This document shows positions 21,441 to 32,816 of a stretch of 64,000 nt of DNA, piece by piece. The notes under the pieces are model-generated. The model ran no database searches, was not told where the DNA came from, and saw only the letters and a program-made list of their open reading frames with translations. Every line of letters starts with the position of its first letter. The first letter of the stretch is position 1. The stretch is taken from positions 165,252 to 229,251 of the forward strand of contig NW_003314372.1 of assembly GCF_000143415.4 (NCBI RefSeq). Direction: 5' to 3'. The DNA is from Selaginella moellendorffii (taxonomy: Eukaryota > Streptophyta > Lycopodiopsida > Selaginellales > Selaginellaceae). The position numbers and the translations under genes are program-made.

Positions 21441-22996
21441 ATGTACGTGGTGGAGGACAAAGGGGGCGCCATCGCGCTCATGCTCACGGCGCTCGTCTTC
21501 CTGGGGACATGGCCAGCGATCATGAACCTGTTAGAACGAAGAGGGCGATTGCCACAGCACACGTACCTCGACTACTGCATCACCAATTACATTGCTGCCA
21601 TTGTCATCGCGCTCACGCTCGGCCAGATCGGCGAGAGTTCCACTCAGACTCCCAATTTCCTGGAGCAGCTCAAGCAGGTGATCGCACCACCTTCTTCCTT
21701 TTGTTCTTCTTCGTCTGTGATTGCTGATGGGCTTCTTTGGTGGGAGGATCTTCCAGGATAACTGGCCGTCTGTTGGATTCGCCATGGCCGGAGGAATCGT
21801 CCTGTGCCTAGGAAACCTCTCCCTCCAGTACGCGCTAGCATACGTTGGTCTGTCGGTAGCCGAAGTTATCTCGTGTAGCATCACTGTCGTCGCTGGTAAG
21901 GACAAGTTTTTCCCAACTTTGGAGTGATCGATCTCGTTCCACGATCCTTCACTGTTCTTGAGTGTCCCAGGCACCACCATGAACTACTTTCTCGACGATC
22001 GGATCAACCGGGCCGAGATTCTCTTCCCTGGAGTCGCCTGCTTCCTGATCGCTGTCTTTCTCGGCTCGGCGCTGCATTCTTCCAACACCAAAGACAACCG
22101 AGCCAAGCTCGCGGCCGCAGAGCTTCTCAACAGCAAGTAAGTCACTGTTCTTCCTCCATGGCTGGATCAATCAACTTCGCTCTTACTTCGCAGTGATGGC
22201 TCCGGATCTTCTTACAAAAGGCTGGACGTCGAGATGGCGGCTGTGGAAACCAAGAACCAACCGGAGGAGGAGAACGGCACCTCCAAAACTGTCAAAGCTC
22301 AAGCTGGAACTGCCGAGTTCCTCGATCAACTCGAGCACAAGCGAGCGATCAAAGTACGTTGTACTAGTAGCTGCTTGTTCCTGAGCCAGGTTTCTTCTTT
22401 TCTGGATGTAGAACACCACCTCCAACACCATCCTGGGCCTGGGAATCATCTTCTTCGCAGGCGCTTGCTTCTCCCTCTTCAGTCCGGCTTTCAACGTTGC
22501 CACCAACGATCAGTGGCACACTCTAAAGCCCGGAGTTCCCCGCTTGGTGGTGTACACTGCCTTCTTCTACTTCAGCACATCCTTCTTCGTGCTCGCGCTC
22601 TTCCTCAGCCTTGTCCTCCTCTACCGCCCCGCCGTCGGACTGCCAAAGTCCTCCCTCACAGCTTACGTCGCGGATTGGAATGGAAGGCCGTGGGCATTGC
22701 TCGCAGGACTCTTGTGTGGCTTTGGAAACGGGCTCCAGTTCATGGGAGGCCAAGCTGCTGGTTACGCTGCTGCCGACGCTGTCCAGGTATGGATCGAAGT
22801 TTCTCCTTCGTCTTTGATGGTTTTGTTCTTTCTCCAGGCGATGCCGCTGGTTAGCACCCTGTGGGGTGTGCTCTTTTTTGGCGAGTACATTCGATCGTCG
22901 CGAAGAACGTACATGCTGCTGGCAGCCATGCTTACAATGTTTTGCATTGCGGTGGCGGTTCTCATGGCTTCCTCAGGCCACCGAAAGCATTCCTGA
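21441..22996 (+). CDS. UPS: ureide permease (UPS family) transporter
   Basis: Six exons (21441-21677, 21757-21895, 21971-22136, 22194-22353, 22412-22786, 22838-22996) join in phase to 411 residues. The start MYVVEDKGGAIALML and the run WPSVGFAMAGGIVLCLGNLS, YALAYVGLSVAEVI and TTMNYFLDDRINRAEILF are hallmarks of plant ureide permeases, plasma-membrane carriers of allantoin, uracil and related ureides. About ten hydrophobic helices are visible, with a hydrophilic charged central loop (about residues 165-235). All introns are 46-79 bp and GT-AG. Confidence 0.93.
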
Positions 22997-23655
22997 GTAA
23001 AGTATACGACAGTTAACTATAATCATCTGATAGATCAAAACTAAAGAAAGAAGGGACACACGAATTCAAGCCTTTGAGATCTCAATCAAAACTAAGAAAG
23101 AAGAAGAAGAAGAAGAAGAGATGGACTTATAGCAAGAAGAAAAACCCACTACAAAAGCAACTACTGGAAATAACCAATAGATTTTAGGAGATCTACCAAA
23201 CGATCTAGAGATTCTTACCAGATGCAAAGCAGTGACGAGCAGATAGAACCAATCCATTCTCCATAAAAAGTTTCGCCCGCAAGGTCGTCGAGATTTCCTC
23301 GCAGTTGAGGAATTCCGCGTGTCTGTCGATCCAGAACTGAGAGGGAGGAGAGACCACTCACCGCCGCCTGTCGATCCACCAGCGCTGGAGCGTGACGAAG
23401 AAATCTTTCTCGCGGAGACGCAATTGCTCGATCGATCGAGGCAACCAAGCCCTGACAGACAGGTGTGAAGAGCTAGAGGTGAAATACAAACCAACGGTCG
23501 AGATTACATCTCTTCTCCAGAAAGCAATGCTAAGACCGCGTCGTCGGCATTCTCGCCAGGGATTTCCAGGAGCGCGAGCAAATCCATCGCAATCCATCAC
23601 TCATCGCACCATTGCTTTTCTTTCCAGAGACTTCCTGTCACTCCTGACCTAAAGT
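22997..23655. other. intergenic with GAA microsatellite
   Basis: An imperfect GAA run at about 23096-23120 is the only repeat. The small frames here have no recognisable content. It holds the 3' UTR of the permease and the promoter of the EF-hand gene. Confidence 0.55.
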
Positions 23656-24507
23656 ATGGGCGGATCGATCAGCGCGAGCCGGCGCGAGCTCCCCGACGGC
23701 GATGTGGTGGAGAAGCGGCTCGTCAAGGCGCTGCAGCAGCGCGCCGCGGCCGCCAAGAGCAGCGTCAAATCCTTCGACGCCATTCTCATGAAATTTTCCA
23801 AGATCGACATGGCCTTCGACCAAGTCCGTGACGTTTTCAAGCGATTTGGTACGTTTTTCCCCTTCTTTCTCTCTCGATCGAGCGAGTGCTGGATGGATCC
23901 TCGTGGCAGACAAGCACAAGAGAGGGACGATCGACCTCGAGCAGCTCAAGGCGTGTTTTCGAGAGCTCAAGGTTGAATTCACCGAAGAAGAGGTCCAGAT
24001 GTTCTACGAGGAGGGCGATGTGGATCACAACCGGCGCATCAGTTTCAAGGAATTCATCGTTGTTCTTGCGCTAGCTTATCTCCTGGGCGAGCCTCTCAAT
24101 TCCGATGGTGTAAGATCCAAATATCATTTTTTTCTCTTTGTTCTTTGCTCTAACCCGAGGTTTCTGTAGAAATCGAGGATTGGATTGCCGGACTTGGAGT
24201 GGAGCTTCGAGACGATCGAGGACGCGTTCGTCTTCTTTGACAAGAATGGCGATGGCTACGTCACAAAGGAAGAGATGATCGAGTCCATCCACGAGTCCTC
24301 ACACGCGACTAATACGCAACAGGATAGCATAGGCGTCGAGAGATTTGGTACGTGAATCCATCAAACTTCCATCACTTCCTTTTCAATCTCTTGCTTCTTC
24401 CAGAGGAAATGGATTGGGATAGAGATGGTAGAGTCACATTCAAGGAGTTCCTCCTAGCATTCACTGGCTGGGTTGGGATCGAAGACGATGAAGATCAAGA
24501 GGATTAA
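23656..24507 (+). CDS. EF-hand calcium-binding protein (CML21/22-like)
   Basis: Four exons (23656-23848, 23910-24109, 24170-24347, 24404-24507) give 224 residues. MGGSIS is a candidate N-myristoylation start. Four EF-hand-like loops can be seen: DKHKRGTIDLEQ (imperfect), GDVDHNRRISFKE, DKNGDGYVTKEE and DWDRDGRVTFKE; the third and fourth have the best acidic ligand pattern. The length, Gly-2 and an N-terminal helical extension before EF1 fit plant CML21/CML22-type calcium sensors. The role would be Ca2+ sensing at membranes; partners are unknown. The C-terminus is acidic (EDDEDQED). Confidence 0.9.
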
Positions 24508-24683
24508 AACCAAGGTTCCATGAATTTTTTTTTTTCTCAAAGTTCTTCGACTAAAGTTTTGCTTTTTTTCTTTCTTGAATCATAGAATGGAGCAAACAAG
24601 AACTATACATAAGTTATCGTCAAGGTATTTCTTTCTAGACCCAACCAATGTTACGTATCATCAAGCTCCTTTTTATTCTAGTT

Positions 24684-27600
24684 CTAGCTGAGTGGAGCAA
24701 GATCCGGAACCATAGCCACAGTAACAACGAAGAACTCACAGCCGATGCCAAGGCCATAAGGATTGTAGCGAGGCCTTGATGCTGCTGCTCCTCCGCCTCC
24801 TGGAGGAGGAGCTGCCGATGGTTCTCCAGTACTTGGCGATGGAACGCGCCTGGCAACGTTCCGGTTGATGTGAACAATCTGTCCGACGATGTACTGCTGG
24901 CCGCTCGGCAAATTCTCCAGGAACAGCGCGATCGACTCGTCGGACAAGTAGTAATTCGGGCAGTTCCTGTTGAGAGCTTCCCAGTGGCCGGCCGAGTTTG
25001 GCATGAACACGGCAAGCTCGTGAACTTCAAAGTGAGTGAAGCAGATCTTTTCCTTCCTCGCCTGTAAAAAGTGTTCGATTGAAAAGAAAGACAAGTTTTA
25101 ATAGTACCTGTTTCTCCAGCTTGTGCTTTGCATATAAGTTCTTCAGCATTTCAGCTTTGCTCTCGATGTCTTTGTTGAGATGACTCTGCGCTGCTTCCAA
25201 CGAGCTACAGCGATCCATCATCTGCTGGAGGATCCCCGCAACTCGGTCGGCAAGAATCCTTATCGAGGACTGGAACTCCAGCAAGCACGGGTCCTCCCGG
25301 TTCTCACTGCCACCATTCGAAGGGCTGAAAGAAGAAAAAACGTGAGCTTCCACTAGAGAAAAAATGGTGACAAACCTGGACAGAGAATTCGAGAGCGTAG
25401 CTAGTGACTCCACGAAGCCAGCAGCTCCGTCCACTGGCGTTGAGATGCAGTTATTCAGTCGTTCCATAAGGCCTCGGAGCCTCACGCTCGACGCTCTTAA
25501 GGACGCATACTCGGCCGCTCGGCGCTCGGCGGCACACAGATTAGTTCTTGCTTCTTCCCTGGCTTCGTGTAATCGATTCTCCAAGTGAGCACAGTTCATC
25601 TGAAAAGGCAGAGAGAGCTGCTGTTACCTCACGAGAACTGGACAAACGAAAAACAAAATCAATCTATCCATACCTGGCATTCTCGCAAAAGTTCAGCGCT
25701 ACATTCCACTTCTTCCTGCAGCTGAGCAGTCTTCGCAACGGCGTCTTTAAACTTCTCCTCCACTGCACTGAGCATCCGAGTCTTCTCGCTCAGAACAATT
25801 CCCAAGGCAGCTATCTCCTTGTCCTTCTCGCTCGCAGAGTCGCTCTCCTTTTCTCCCTTGTCTACCTCCAGTTTCTTGAGCGTTTCGGTTTCCACGACCA
25901 TGTTCTCGTCAAGTCCTTCGTCGATCTGATCGCTAGCCTCTGTACACGAACTCCCTAGACGAGCAAGCCTGCTGCTGCCTTCGTCCATCGGCTCAGCACT
26001 GCTCAAGTTTCGAACATTCGTCAGCCCAGAGTTCTCAGACAAATCAAGTATTTCTTTCTTGAGCCCACCACCTTCACCGTTTCCGCTCGACGACAGCTTT
26101 TCGATCTGCGCGTCCTGTTCTCTCAACCTCTGCTCGAGCTCTCTTATCCGCTTCTCGTAAGCGTTGCATTGCTGCTGCCTCATATCCAGCATTCCATGCA
26201 GCTGCTTCGCATGTAAATCTTTGAGCTGCAATGCTTCCGCCGTCTTCCTGGCAGCAATAGTCTCCCGACTGTCACCTCCAGCCTTGCCTTGCTCACTCAG
26301 ACCCTCCGACTCCTCGGGCTGGAAATCGGGATCCAAGTTGCACAGCATGGAAATAGCCGAAGCAAGCTCCGCCTTTAACCACGTATTTTCCACCTCCAGT
26401 TTGCTAGTCCCTGCTATCTCTTCTAGCTCCCCATCATCTGTGCTATCCGGTGCCCCCTCGGCTACTTTGTACAAGGCACCAACTAAAGACTCTGGAGCGT
26501 AGCGTTCCAGATCCGCCATATCTATGTCGAGCAGGCCCACGTCGAACGGAGCAATATTTACAATGCACTGGCTGGGAGCGTCGAAGAGTCCCATGGCGGC
26601 CAACACGTCCCTCGGGATGTACAAGCTCTGCACCTGGAGAAATTCTTCCCTTCGGGCCATCTCCATCTCCCTCTTCCTTGCAAGCTTCTCAGCCAGTTGC
26701 CCCGCCTGTCCCATGTAAAGCTTCATGCAAGCTTTCCTCCTCACAACCTCGGCAAGACACGCCTTGTAAGCGGAGCCAACCTTTCGGACAACCTTGAGCT
26801 CCTCGAAGATATCATCCTGTCGAGCCATGGCTTCTTTGAACGCTGAGAGTTGGTTTCTCATGTCTCGGATGCTTGCCTGGAGCGCTGCTACGCTTTGCAT
26901 CCGCATATGGACCCCCATGCTCATCGCGTTCTTGCTCCTCCTACACGTATCTAAAAGCTTCCACAGTTCTCGATCGCAGGCCTCCATCCTGGGTATGTGG
27001 CTCTTATCGTGAACTTCGTACATCGGTCCAAGAGCCGAGACGGCGTCGTGTGGACGAAGTGATGCTGTGTGCTGGCTATTCACGCAGTCGTCAATAAGCT
27101 TTCTTACGGTATTTACATCTTTGCTGCAAGAGCAAACACACAAAAAGGTTTAGAGAAGAAAAGAAAAGAGGTTTAAGATAAGACGCACCTAAGTGATTGA
27201 ATGATGCTAGCCTGCTCCTCCTTGTAATGCAGGTGATTGTCAATTGTCTCCTCGAGCAGCCTCACGTCCACAGTTGAGCCAGTCACCAGCAAATCCTCCA
27301 CACTCCTCTGGAGGATCACATACTCGTTCTTGAGCTGGGACACCTTGGCGAAGAACTGCTTATGCGACAAGGCACAGTCCTCCGCCCACTTCTTGAGGCT
27401 GCTTTCCTTCACACAATCCATCAACGTCTTCCTGCTCTCGGATTTCAATGCTGGATGCAACTTACACAAACGAAGGCGCTCCAAATCTTTGTCGAAGTTG
27501 GCCAGCAGCTCCGAGTGCTGCCGGTGCTGCCTCGTAAAGTGTTTCATGAACTCCTGATAGAGCTGGTCGATCATCTTGTAGTAGTGCTCCATGTTGGCTC

Positions 27601-28108
27601 TGGCCGTCTCCAGCGCCATCTCCTGGACTTGCTGCTCGCGGTGTAAAGTTCTACACGCCTCAAACTTCTTCTGGCTGGAGCTCAAGATCCCACGACCCTT
27701 GTCGAGGTGGAACTTAAACTGGCGCTCGTAAGAAGGTAGAGCTCGCAGTGCCGGGTCTCTCGAGTCGTCCAAAGGGTGGCCATTCCCAGCAGTGGAAGAC
27801 GGCTGTGGAGGGCACGGCGGCTCTCGTAGCGCCTCGGAAAATCTCTCCGCAAACTCTGCCTGTGGAGGGGGACAATCTGGGCTGAGCTTGTGGCGGCTGA
27901 AGAGAAACACTGCTCGATCCTGCGATGGCAAGCGATACGACCCAAGAGACCTGTGCGGCTCCAGCCGTGTATCCCCCACAATGAGGAGCTGCTCGTGCTG
28001 GAGAACACCCGTGAGCGATACGAGATAGCTCTGGACGTCCTCCACGCTCGTCGATGGCTGGCAATCCAGCTCAAACGAGAGCCCATTCTCCGCCACATGA
28101 ATCAGCAT
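24684..28108 (-). CDS. ATG11: autophagy-related protein 11
   Basis: Five exons (28108-27189, 27123-25674, 25599-25376, 25324-25108, 25061-24684) join in phase to 1062 residues, close to plant ATG11. The first about 75 residues form a ubiquitin-like fold region (LIHVAENGLSFELDCQPSTS). Then comes an ATG17-like helical part (VSQLKNEYVILQRSVEDLLV), long coiled coils, and the ATG11 C-terminal domain (YYLSDESIALF, then VGQIVHINRNVARR). ATG11 scaffolds the ATG1/ATG13 kinase complex and supports selective autophagy. Intron 3 (51 bp) is a multiple of three without stops; skipping it removes 17 residues with no family match. Confidence 0.93.
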
Positions 28109-28714
28109 GCTTGCGAGTGAAGATTACTCTGCCGCGATGGTAATTCTTCCGCTGGAGATGGATTCGAAAGACTGGGAATGCGCCAAAGCCCCTATGGCGA
28201 TCCTAGGAACCCTAGTCCACGAAAATCCTTTCCTGACCTTGGATTTCGTGAAGGGCTTGGCGCTTCCTCCTCCTCCTCCTCCCTTCTCGCAGCCCTAACC
28301 CTGCCGCGCGGAGATGGAGCGCGCGCTGGGCGGCAGGGCGACGACGGCGTCGCTCATTCCTTCCCAATCTTCGTCCCGGCGCGCTCGCTCGCTCGCGGAG
28401 GATGGGACGAATCTATCCTCCTTCGATTCACACGGGAAACGCGGGCCATATTAACCTGGCGAATATCCGCCCGAAGATAGGGCAATGTTTTTAAAAGTTC
28501 TCGAATATCCTCTTATATCCTTTTCTTCTCAAACGGCTATGGCGGGCTAGGGATTGGCGAGATTGGCGCAAGCGCAGGCGTCGCGCGACCGCGATCACAA
28601 TTCGCAATTCGCCCGCGAGCTGCTGTCCTCTCTTTTTTGCTGATTTGATGCGCGATCGTGATCCAGGCCTAGGGTTTCCATTAGCGAAAGGGAAAAGTAG
28701 CGTAGCCCAGCTAG

Positions 28715-29262
28715 ATGCTGGAGGAACACAGTGCACAAGCGCGCGAGGTTGATGCGATTCAGAGGCTCCAGGCGCGGACAATTTCGTCGGTAATGCGACC
28801 TTCTGATAAGCTTTTGCTCGTGCGCTTCGTTGTCTTCTTTCCTTCCTTTATAGCTGGAGGTGTTGCTCGGTTGTATGTTGCCAGGTGAGTGCTTGAATGA
28901 GTTCTATCGATTTTTCTTATATATTTCTCTTTGCCTTTTCTGGGTGAGCATGGTGTAGATTATTGTGTGCTCTGGGCTTGCATTTCTTTCAGTACTGCTT
29001 TCATCAGTTTTGCCAGAATGCTTAGCTATTCTCTGGGCTTGAGCAGCAAAGTACGCTGCTCTTGCAGGATTTGTTTAGAGCACGGGCCTGAGTGATGAAG
29101 TTTTCTTTTTTCGTTTTTTTTCCCCTTCACTTTCCACCAGGCACTCAACGTGGGAAGCGTACACCGTCCACAGAGTCACATTCTCTCGACAAAGGAAGCG
29201 ACGTCGTGTTTGTGAGGGATACGATCACGGTCCCAGGGAATAACACGAATTTGTGGCTATGA
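28715..29262 (+). CDS. small protein of unknown function, three exons
   Basis: Exons 28715-28789, 28854-28884 and 29141-29262 join in phase to a 75-residue protein. It begins with a helical, charged part (DAIQRLQARTISSLEVLLG), passes through a basic linker (GTQRGKRTPSTES) and ends in a hydrophobic/polar tail (DVVFVRDTITVPGNNTNLWL). A telomere-box motif CTAGGGTTT is 38 bp upstream of the ATG. Intron 2 is 256 bp, long for this genome. I do not recognise the family. Good splice sites, phase and codon character support it as a real gene missed by single-frame ORF searches. Confidence 0.55.
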
Positions 29263-29715
29263 GAGGAAGTTTACGGTCACTTTCTTTTTCTCTTGCTCAA
29301 CGTGCAAACGGGGAATGGTCCCCTGGTGGGCTGAGTGCTTTTCCTTGATGCTCTTGGGTAGTGGTGGTCATAGCCAAAGTCTTCCATTATTGAGTCTGTT
29401 CTAAGCTTGCGTTTTGTCTAGGAGACGTTGAGCACTCAAGGAGATGGCAATATGTGGCAGATACACATCCTTCATAAGTCCACAGCGCAGCCGTCGTCTT
29501 CATGTATGTTTTCTTCACCTTTTTCCTAATCCTTTTCTCTAAACTCCTTAATATCTGTTCCTTCACAGGATGGTCCTCACTACTCATCAACAGAACTTTT
29601 AGAAATGGCCATCAAGTTTCGAGGTATATAAATTCTTGCCTTTCCAACGTAGACGAAAGCCAGCGACGTGCTTCTTTGCTTTGCTCCTTTCTGCAAACGT
29701 TTTTAGCATTCTTTC
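29263..29715. other. intergenic, no gene seen
   Basis: Contains T-rich stretches that could be 3' UTR and the promoter/5' UTR of the aquaporin; nothing else recognised. Confidence 0.5.
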
Positions 29716-30986
29716 ATGGCTTCCGAGAGTGTGAAGGATCCCAACTTCAAGCATGACTTGGATCTGCAGAAGCAGAATCATGCTATGGAAGTGGATTCAC
29801 CTTGCTCTCCTCCCACACTGAGAAGCCTCTGCATTCCCAGGACAAGATTCCGGAAGAGGGCTACATTGTGCCAGAAGGTCACTCTATCTTCCTGCTGTTC
29901 TTTCTCTGCTGATGCGCTTCCCTTTTGGTTGTATCAGCTCGGTGCAGAAGTCATTGCCACGTTCATCTTGGTATTCGCCGGTGCTGGCGCAGGAATGGTG
30001 AACGAACTCACAAACGGCTCGCTGACTTTCTTCGGAGTGGCGGCAGCAAACGGGCTCGTCGTTATGATGATGATTCATGCTACTGGTCATATCTCCGGGG
30101 CTCACATGAATCCTGCAGTTACCGTGGCTTTTGCAACTGTCCGACACTTTCCTTGGGCTCAGGTAAAGCATCTGCGTGCTTTTCGAGCTTCGCTTCTCCA
30201 AGTCCTTTTATCTATTCATTGTTTAACCCTTTTGTTTTTGTCTGTGACTCGTTCCAGGTGCCGCTGTACATTGGCTCCCAGATCGCCGCGTCAGTCAGCG
30301 CTTGCTTCGTGCTCCGGCAGCTTCTCACAGAAGTAAACAAGATTGGAGCGACAGTTCCTGCCGCTGGCAACGTGGTCCAAGCCTTGGTTTTGGAAATCAT
30401 CGTCAGTTACATACTCATGTTTGTAGTGGCAGCGGTTTCCACTGACACTCGAGCCGTAAGATGCTAAACTCTTCCCCCTCTCTCAGCTCTCTAAGCGTGG
30501 TCCAGGTTGGAGAGCTGGCCGGACTCGCTGTTGGAGCTACAGTCGCGCTCAACAATCTCATTGCAGGGTACTCTTCCTTCTCTATTCATATACTTTCTCT
30601 CGATTTTGCATTTTTGTAGAGCTCCATGGAGGTAAGCTTTGGATCATTCTCTTGCGATTGACCTTCGTTTTTGCAGGAGAAAACCATTCCCCGGGGCATA
30701 GTGGATTTGCGTTTTCCTTGGTGCTAAAGCTTTGGCTTGTTGGCTCTTGTGTTCGTCCAGGCCTCTTTCCGGAGCGTCGATGAATCCGGCCAGGAGCATC
30801 GGCCCGGCGGTGGCGAGGAACAACTATTCCGACGTGTGGATTTACATTGTTGGACCTGTGCTCGGCACCTTGGGTGGGGCGTGGTCTTACAATCTCATCA
30901 GAACTGTTGACAAGAATTTGTCCTCCTCGCGCTCCTTTTCGTCTCGCTCTTTCAACAAGAGAGATCAAATCGCCCAAATGCTCTAG
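29716..30986 (+). CDS. NIP: NIP-type aquaporin (nodulin 26-like intrinsic protein)
   Basis: Five exons (29716-29877, 29938-30162, 30258-30455, 30506-30567, 30761-30986) give 290 residues. Both NPA boxes are intact ([13 protein letters not shown] and [10 protein letters not shown]), and six helices are visible. The linker and N-terminal style match plant NIPs, which pass water, glycerol or metalloids such as boron and silicon. By eye-alignment to NOD26, the aromatic/arginine filter would be Asn (H2, before GLVVM), Asn (H5, in ALNNLIAG), Ala and Arg, which is unusual. Intron 4 is 193 bp, about three times its neighbours. The C-terminal tail is Ser/Arg-rich, a possible phosphorylation region. 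Confidence 0.92.
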
Positions 30987-31295
30987 AAGATAGAGTTTGT
31001 ACAAGCATTTTCCGTACTCATAAACGCGCAGTACCGTACCGTTTATCTGTGGGCTAGATCTTGGGCTTATTTCAAATTACAATGCTCATTAAAACTACAC
31101 CTCACCAACTACCTTCAATTGGATCTTCATCTTATCATCAAGATTCGTTGCCAAGAACCCTAAACTTGGCCTATGTCCGCCCAATCAGAGAATCTTGATC
31201 AAGCAATGGTGATCTTCCAATGTAATCCTTGACCGATCAAAGCTCCAAACGGACCTATGCGATCCAGGAGACGGCTACAGCGATTCCTGTGGAGT
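30987..31295. other. intergenic, no gene seen
   Basis: 3' flank of the aquaporin gene; no recognisable coding or repeat content. Confidence 0.5.
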
Positions 31296-31757
31296 GACCA
31301 CAAGCTTCCACAATTTCTCGTGGGGGCCGGTGGCCGGGGTGGTGGTGGAATTTTGAGCGGACAAGATCTGTAGGGAGTCTATGAGGACCATCGTGCTTGC
31401 CCGGAGCTACATGCCTCAGGTGGCGGGCTCCAGCTCGGCGATCGATCGGGCGTAACAACAGAGTGATCGATCTAAAACATGGATTGGATCATCGTTGTGA
31501 CGATCGCCATGGCTCGAGGCGGTGAAAGAAGAGAACTTTGCCTTTACGTGAAGATGTGGAGCAAACGAACTCATTTGGGAGAGACGTGGGTGGTCTACTG
31601 GAGCGCTCAATGGCGAGTGGTGGGAGCTGGGGTGATCGGATCAAATGGCTGCTCCAGGATTTCCTCCCAGCTGATTCAAGCCCGTCCCGAACTATGCGAG
31701 TTCTTCCAATTTTCGCGTTTCGCCATAGCCTAACCCTAAATGATAGAATATGCTAAT
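31296..31757 (+). pseudogene. permuted pseudogene of the pseudouridine synthase
   Basis: 31301-31500 matches the 3' half of the gene at 2727-3743, including TTCCACAATTTCTCGTG, CATCGTGCTTGCCCGGAGCT and part of its intron (AACAGAGTGATC). 31585-31735 matches its 5' half (GTGGTCTACTG, then GATCGGATCAAATGG). The order is therefore 3' half before 5' half, and both have internal deletions. Retained intron sequence shows DNA-level duplication, not retrocopying. The end segment AATGATAGAATATGCT is the inverse of sequence at about 2675-2700 upstream of the intact gene. Confidence 0.82.
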
Positions 31758-31936
31758 TGTAAACAAAGCTGCTTGTTCGAAGATCTCGGGATAGATCAGT
31801 CTCACTGGCATCAAAGATAACTTTTCTATTTATCTCTCGATTGATCACGCAAGGTTTTCAAGGTAACAGAATGGGGGTTTGGTGGCATGACAATTTAAGA
31901 TGGCAGAAATATAGTTCCGACTTGTCTTCAAAGATC

Positions 31937-32695
31937 ATGGCTGCGAAGAACTCCGGGGCCACGACCCTTGATCTCGGTGTCATTTTTTCCAGATCCCACC
32001 CTACAGGAGATTCATACCGCATTGACTTTGGCACTATGAAACAGATCAACACAAGAACTGGTTGCAAGCGGTCTGTCAAGATTGTCTACTCGTGGCGAGG
32101 AGAGGCATCAAATTCCAGAATCACAGCCAAGATGGTCAGCCGAGATGATGCTGTTTTGCTTCTGGACAATCTTTTGGATACGGAGCTCATGGAGATCATC
32201 GTGCCAGAGTTGCAAAGACAGTTCCCAAGGATACAGAGTGTTACTCCAAACCCGTTTCTGCAGGGTGGCGTCAGGAGCACCCATGGACGCTACCTCCAGT
32301 TCTGCAAGGCTCTCAGAGATCAAGGTGGCGGGCTTCGTAAGCTTGATGTTTGCTTCCATGGGAGCCCCGCGGAGAACCTTTCGTCCATTTTACAGTTTGG
32401 TCTGGATCCGTCAAAAACCAGGTACCAGGTGTTGTACTTTGCGACGGACCCATCCGTGTCTGTTCCATATTGCCGCGTCAAGCCTGGGATGGGATCAGTC
32501 ACCATGATATTACTCTTGCAGATTCCCAAAGTTGCAAGTGATAATGGAGAATCAGTTCGTACATTACCAGTCTCCATGCCAGAGTGCCTGCTTCCAATTG
32601 GGACTTGTGTAGTCTCACAAGAGCAAAATAACGAGAAAGTGAGCAAAAAATCAAGAGGCATCATGAATTTCTTTAAAAACATCTTATTTGTTTAA
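31937..32695 (+). CDS. PARP-like (ADP-ribosyltransferase-fold) protein
   Basis: A single-exon frame encodes 252 residues from the ATG at 31937 (MAAKNSGATT). This start is favoured because the broken copy at 3975-4375 also begins here; the frame is open upstream to 31841. Residues 130-230 resemble the PARP catalytic fold: FHGSPAENLSSILQFGLDPS (His at 141), then LYFATDPSVSVPYCR (Tyr at 167 or 178), then a hydrophobic strand MILLLQIP. The usual last Glu is not evident; the equivalent strand ends LPIGTCVVSQ, so catalysis is doubtful. The N-terminal 120 residues are unique to this family. Three broken relatives lie at 2293-2487 and 3975-4375. The assignment rests on motif shape only. Confidence 0.6.
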   Translation: MAAKNSGATTLDLGVIFSRSHPTGDSYRIDFGTMKQINTRTGCKRSVKIVYSWRGEASNSRITAKMVSRDDAVLLLDNLLDTELMEIIVPELQRQFPRIQSVTPNPFLQGGVRSTHGRYLQFCKALRDQGGGLRKLDVCFHGSPAENLSSILQFGLDPSKTRYQVLYFATDPSVSVPYCRVKPGMGSVTMILLLQIPKVASDNGESVRTLPVSMPECLLPIGTCVVSQEQNNEKVSKKSRGIMNFFKNILFV

Positions 32696-32816
32696 GGCAG
32701 TTTTAAAATTAAAATTTATATTTGCAATAAATTCCTTGAACTTCTCCAAGTATCAGATTCTCACGATATCATAGAAGGATTCCCATTCAAACTTTGATAC
32801 CACAATCTTTGCTAAC

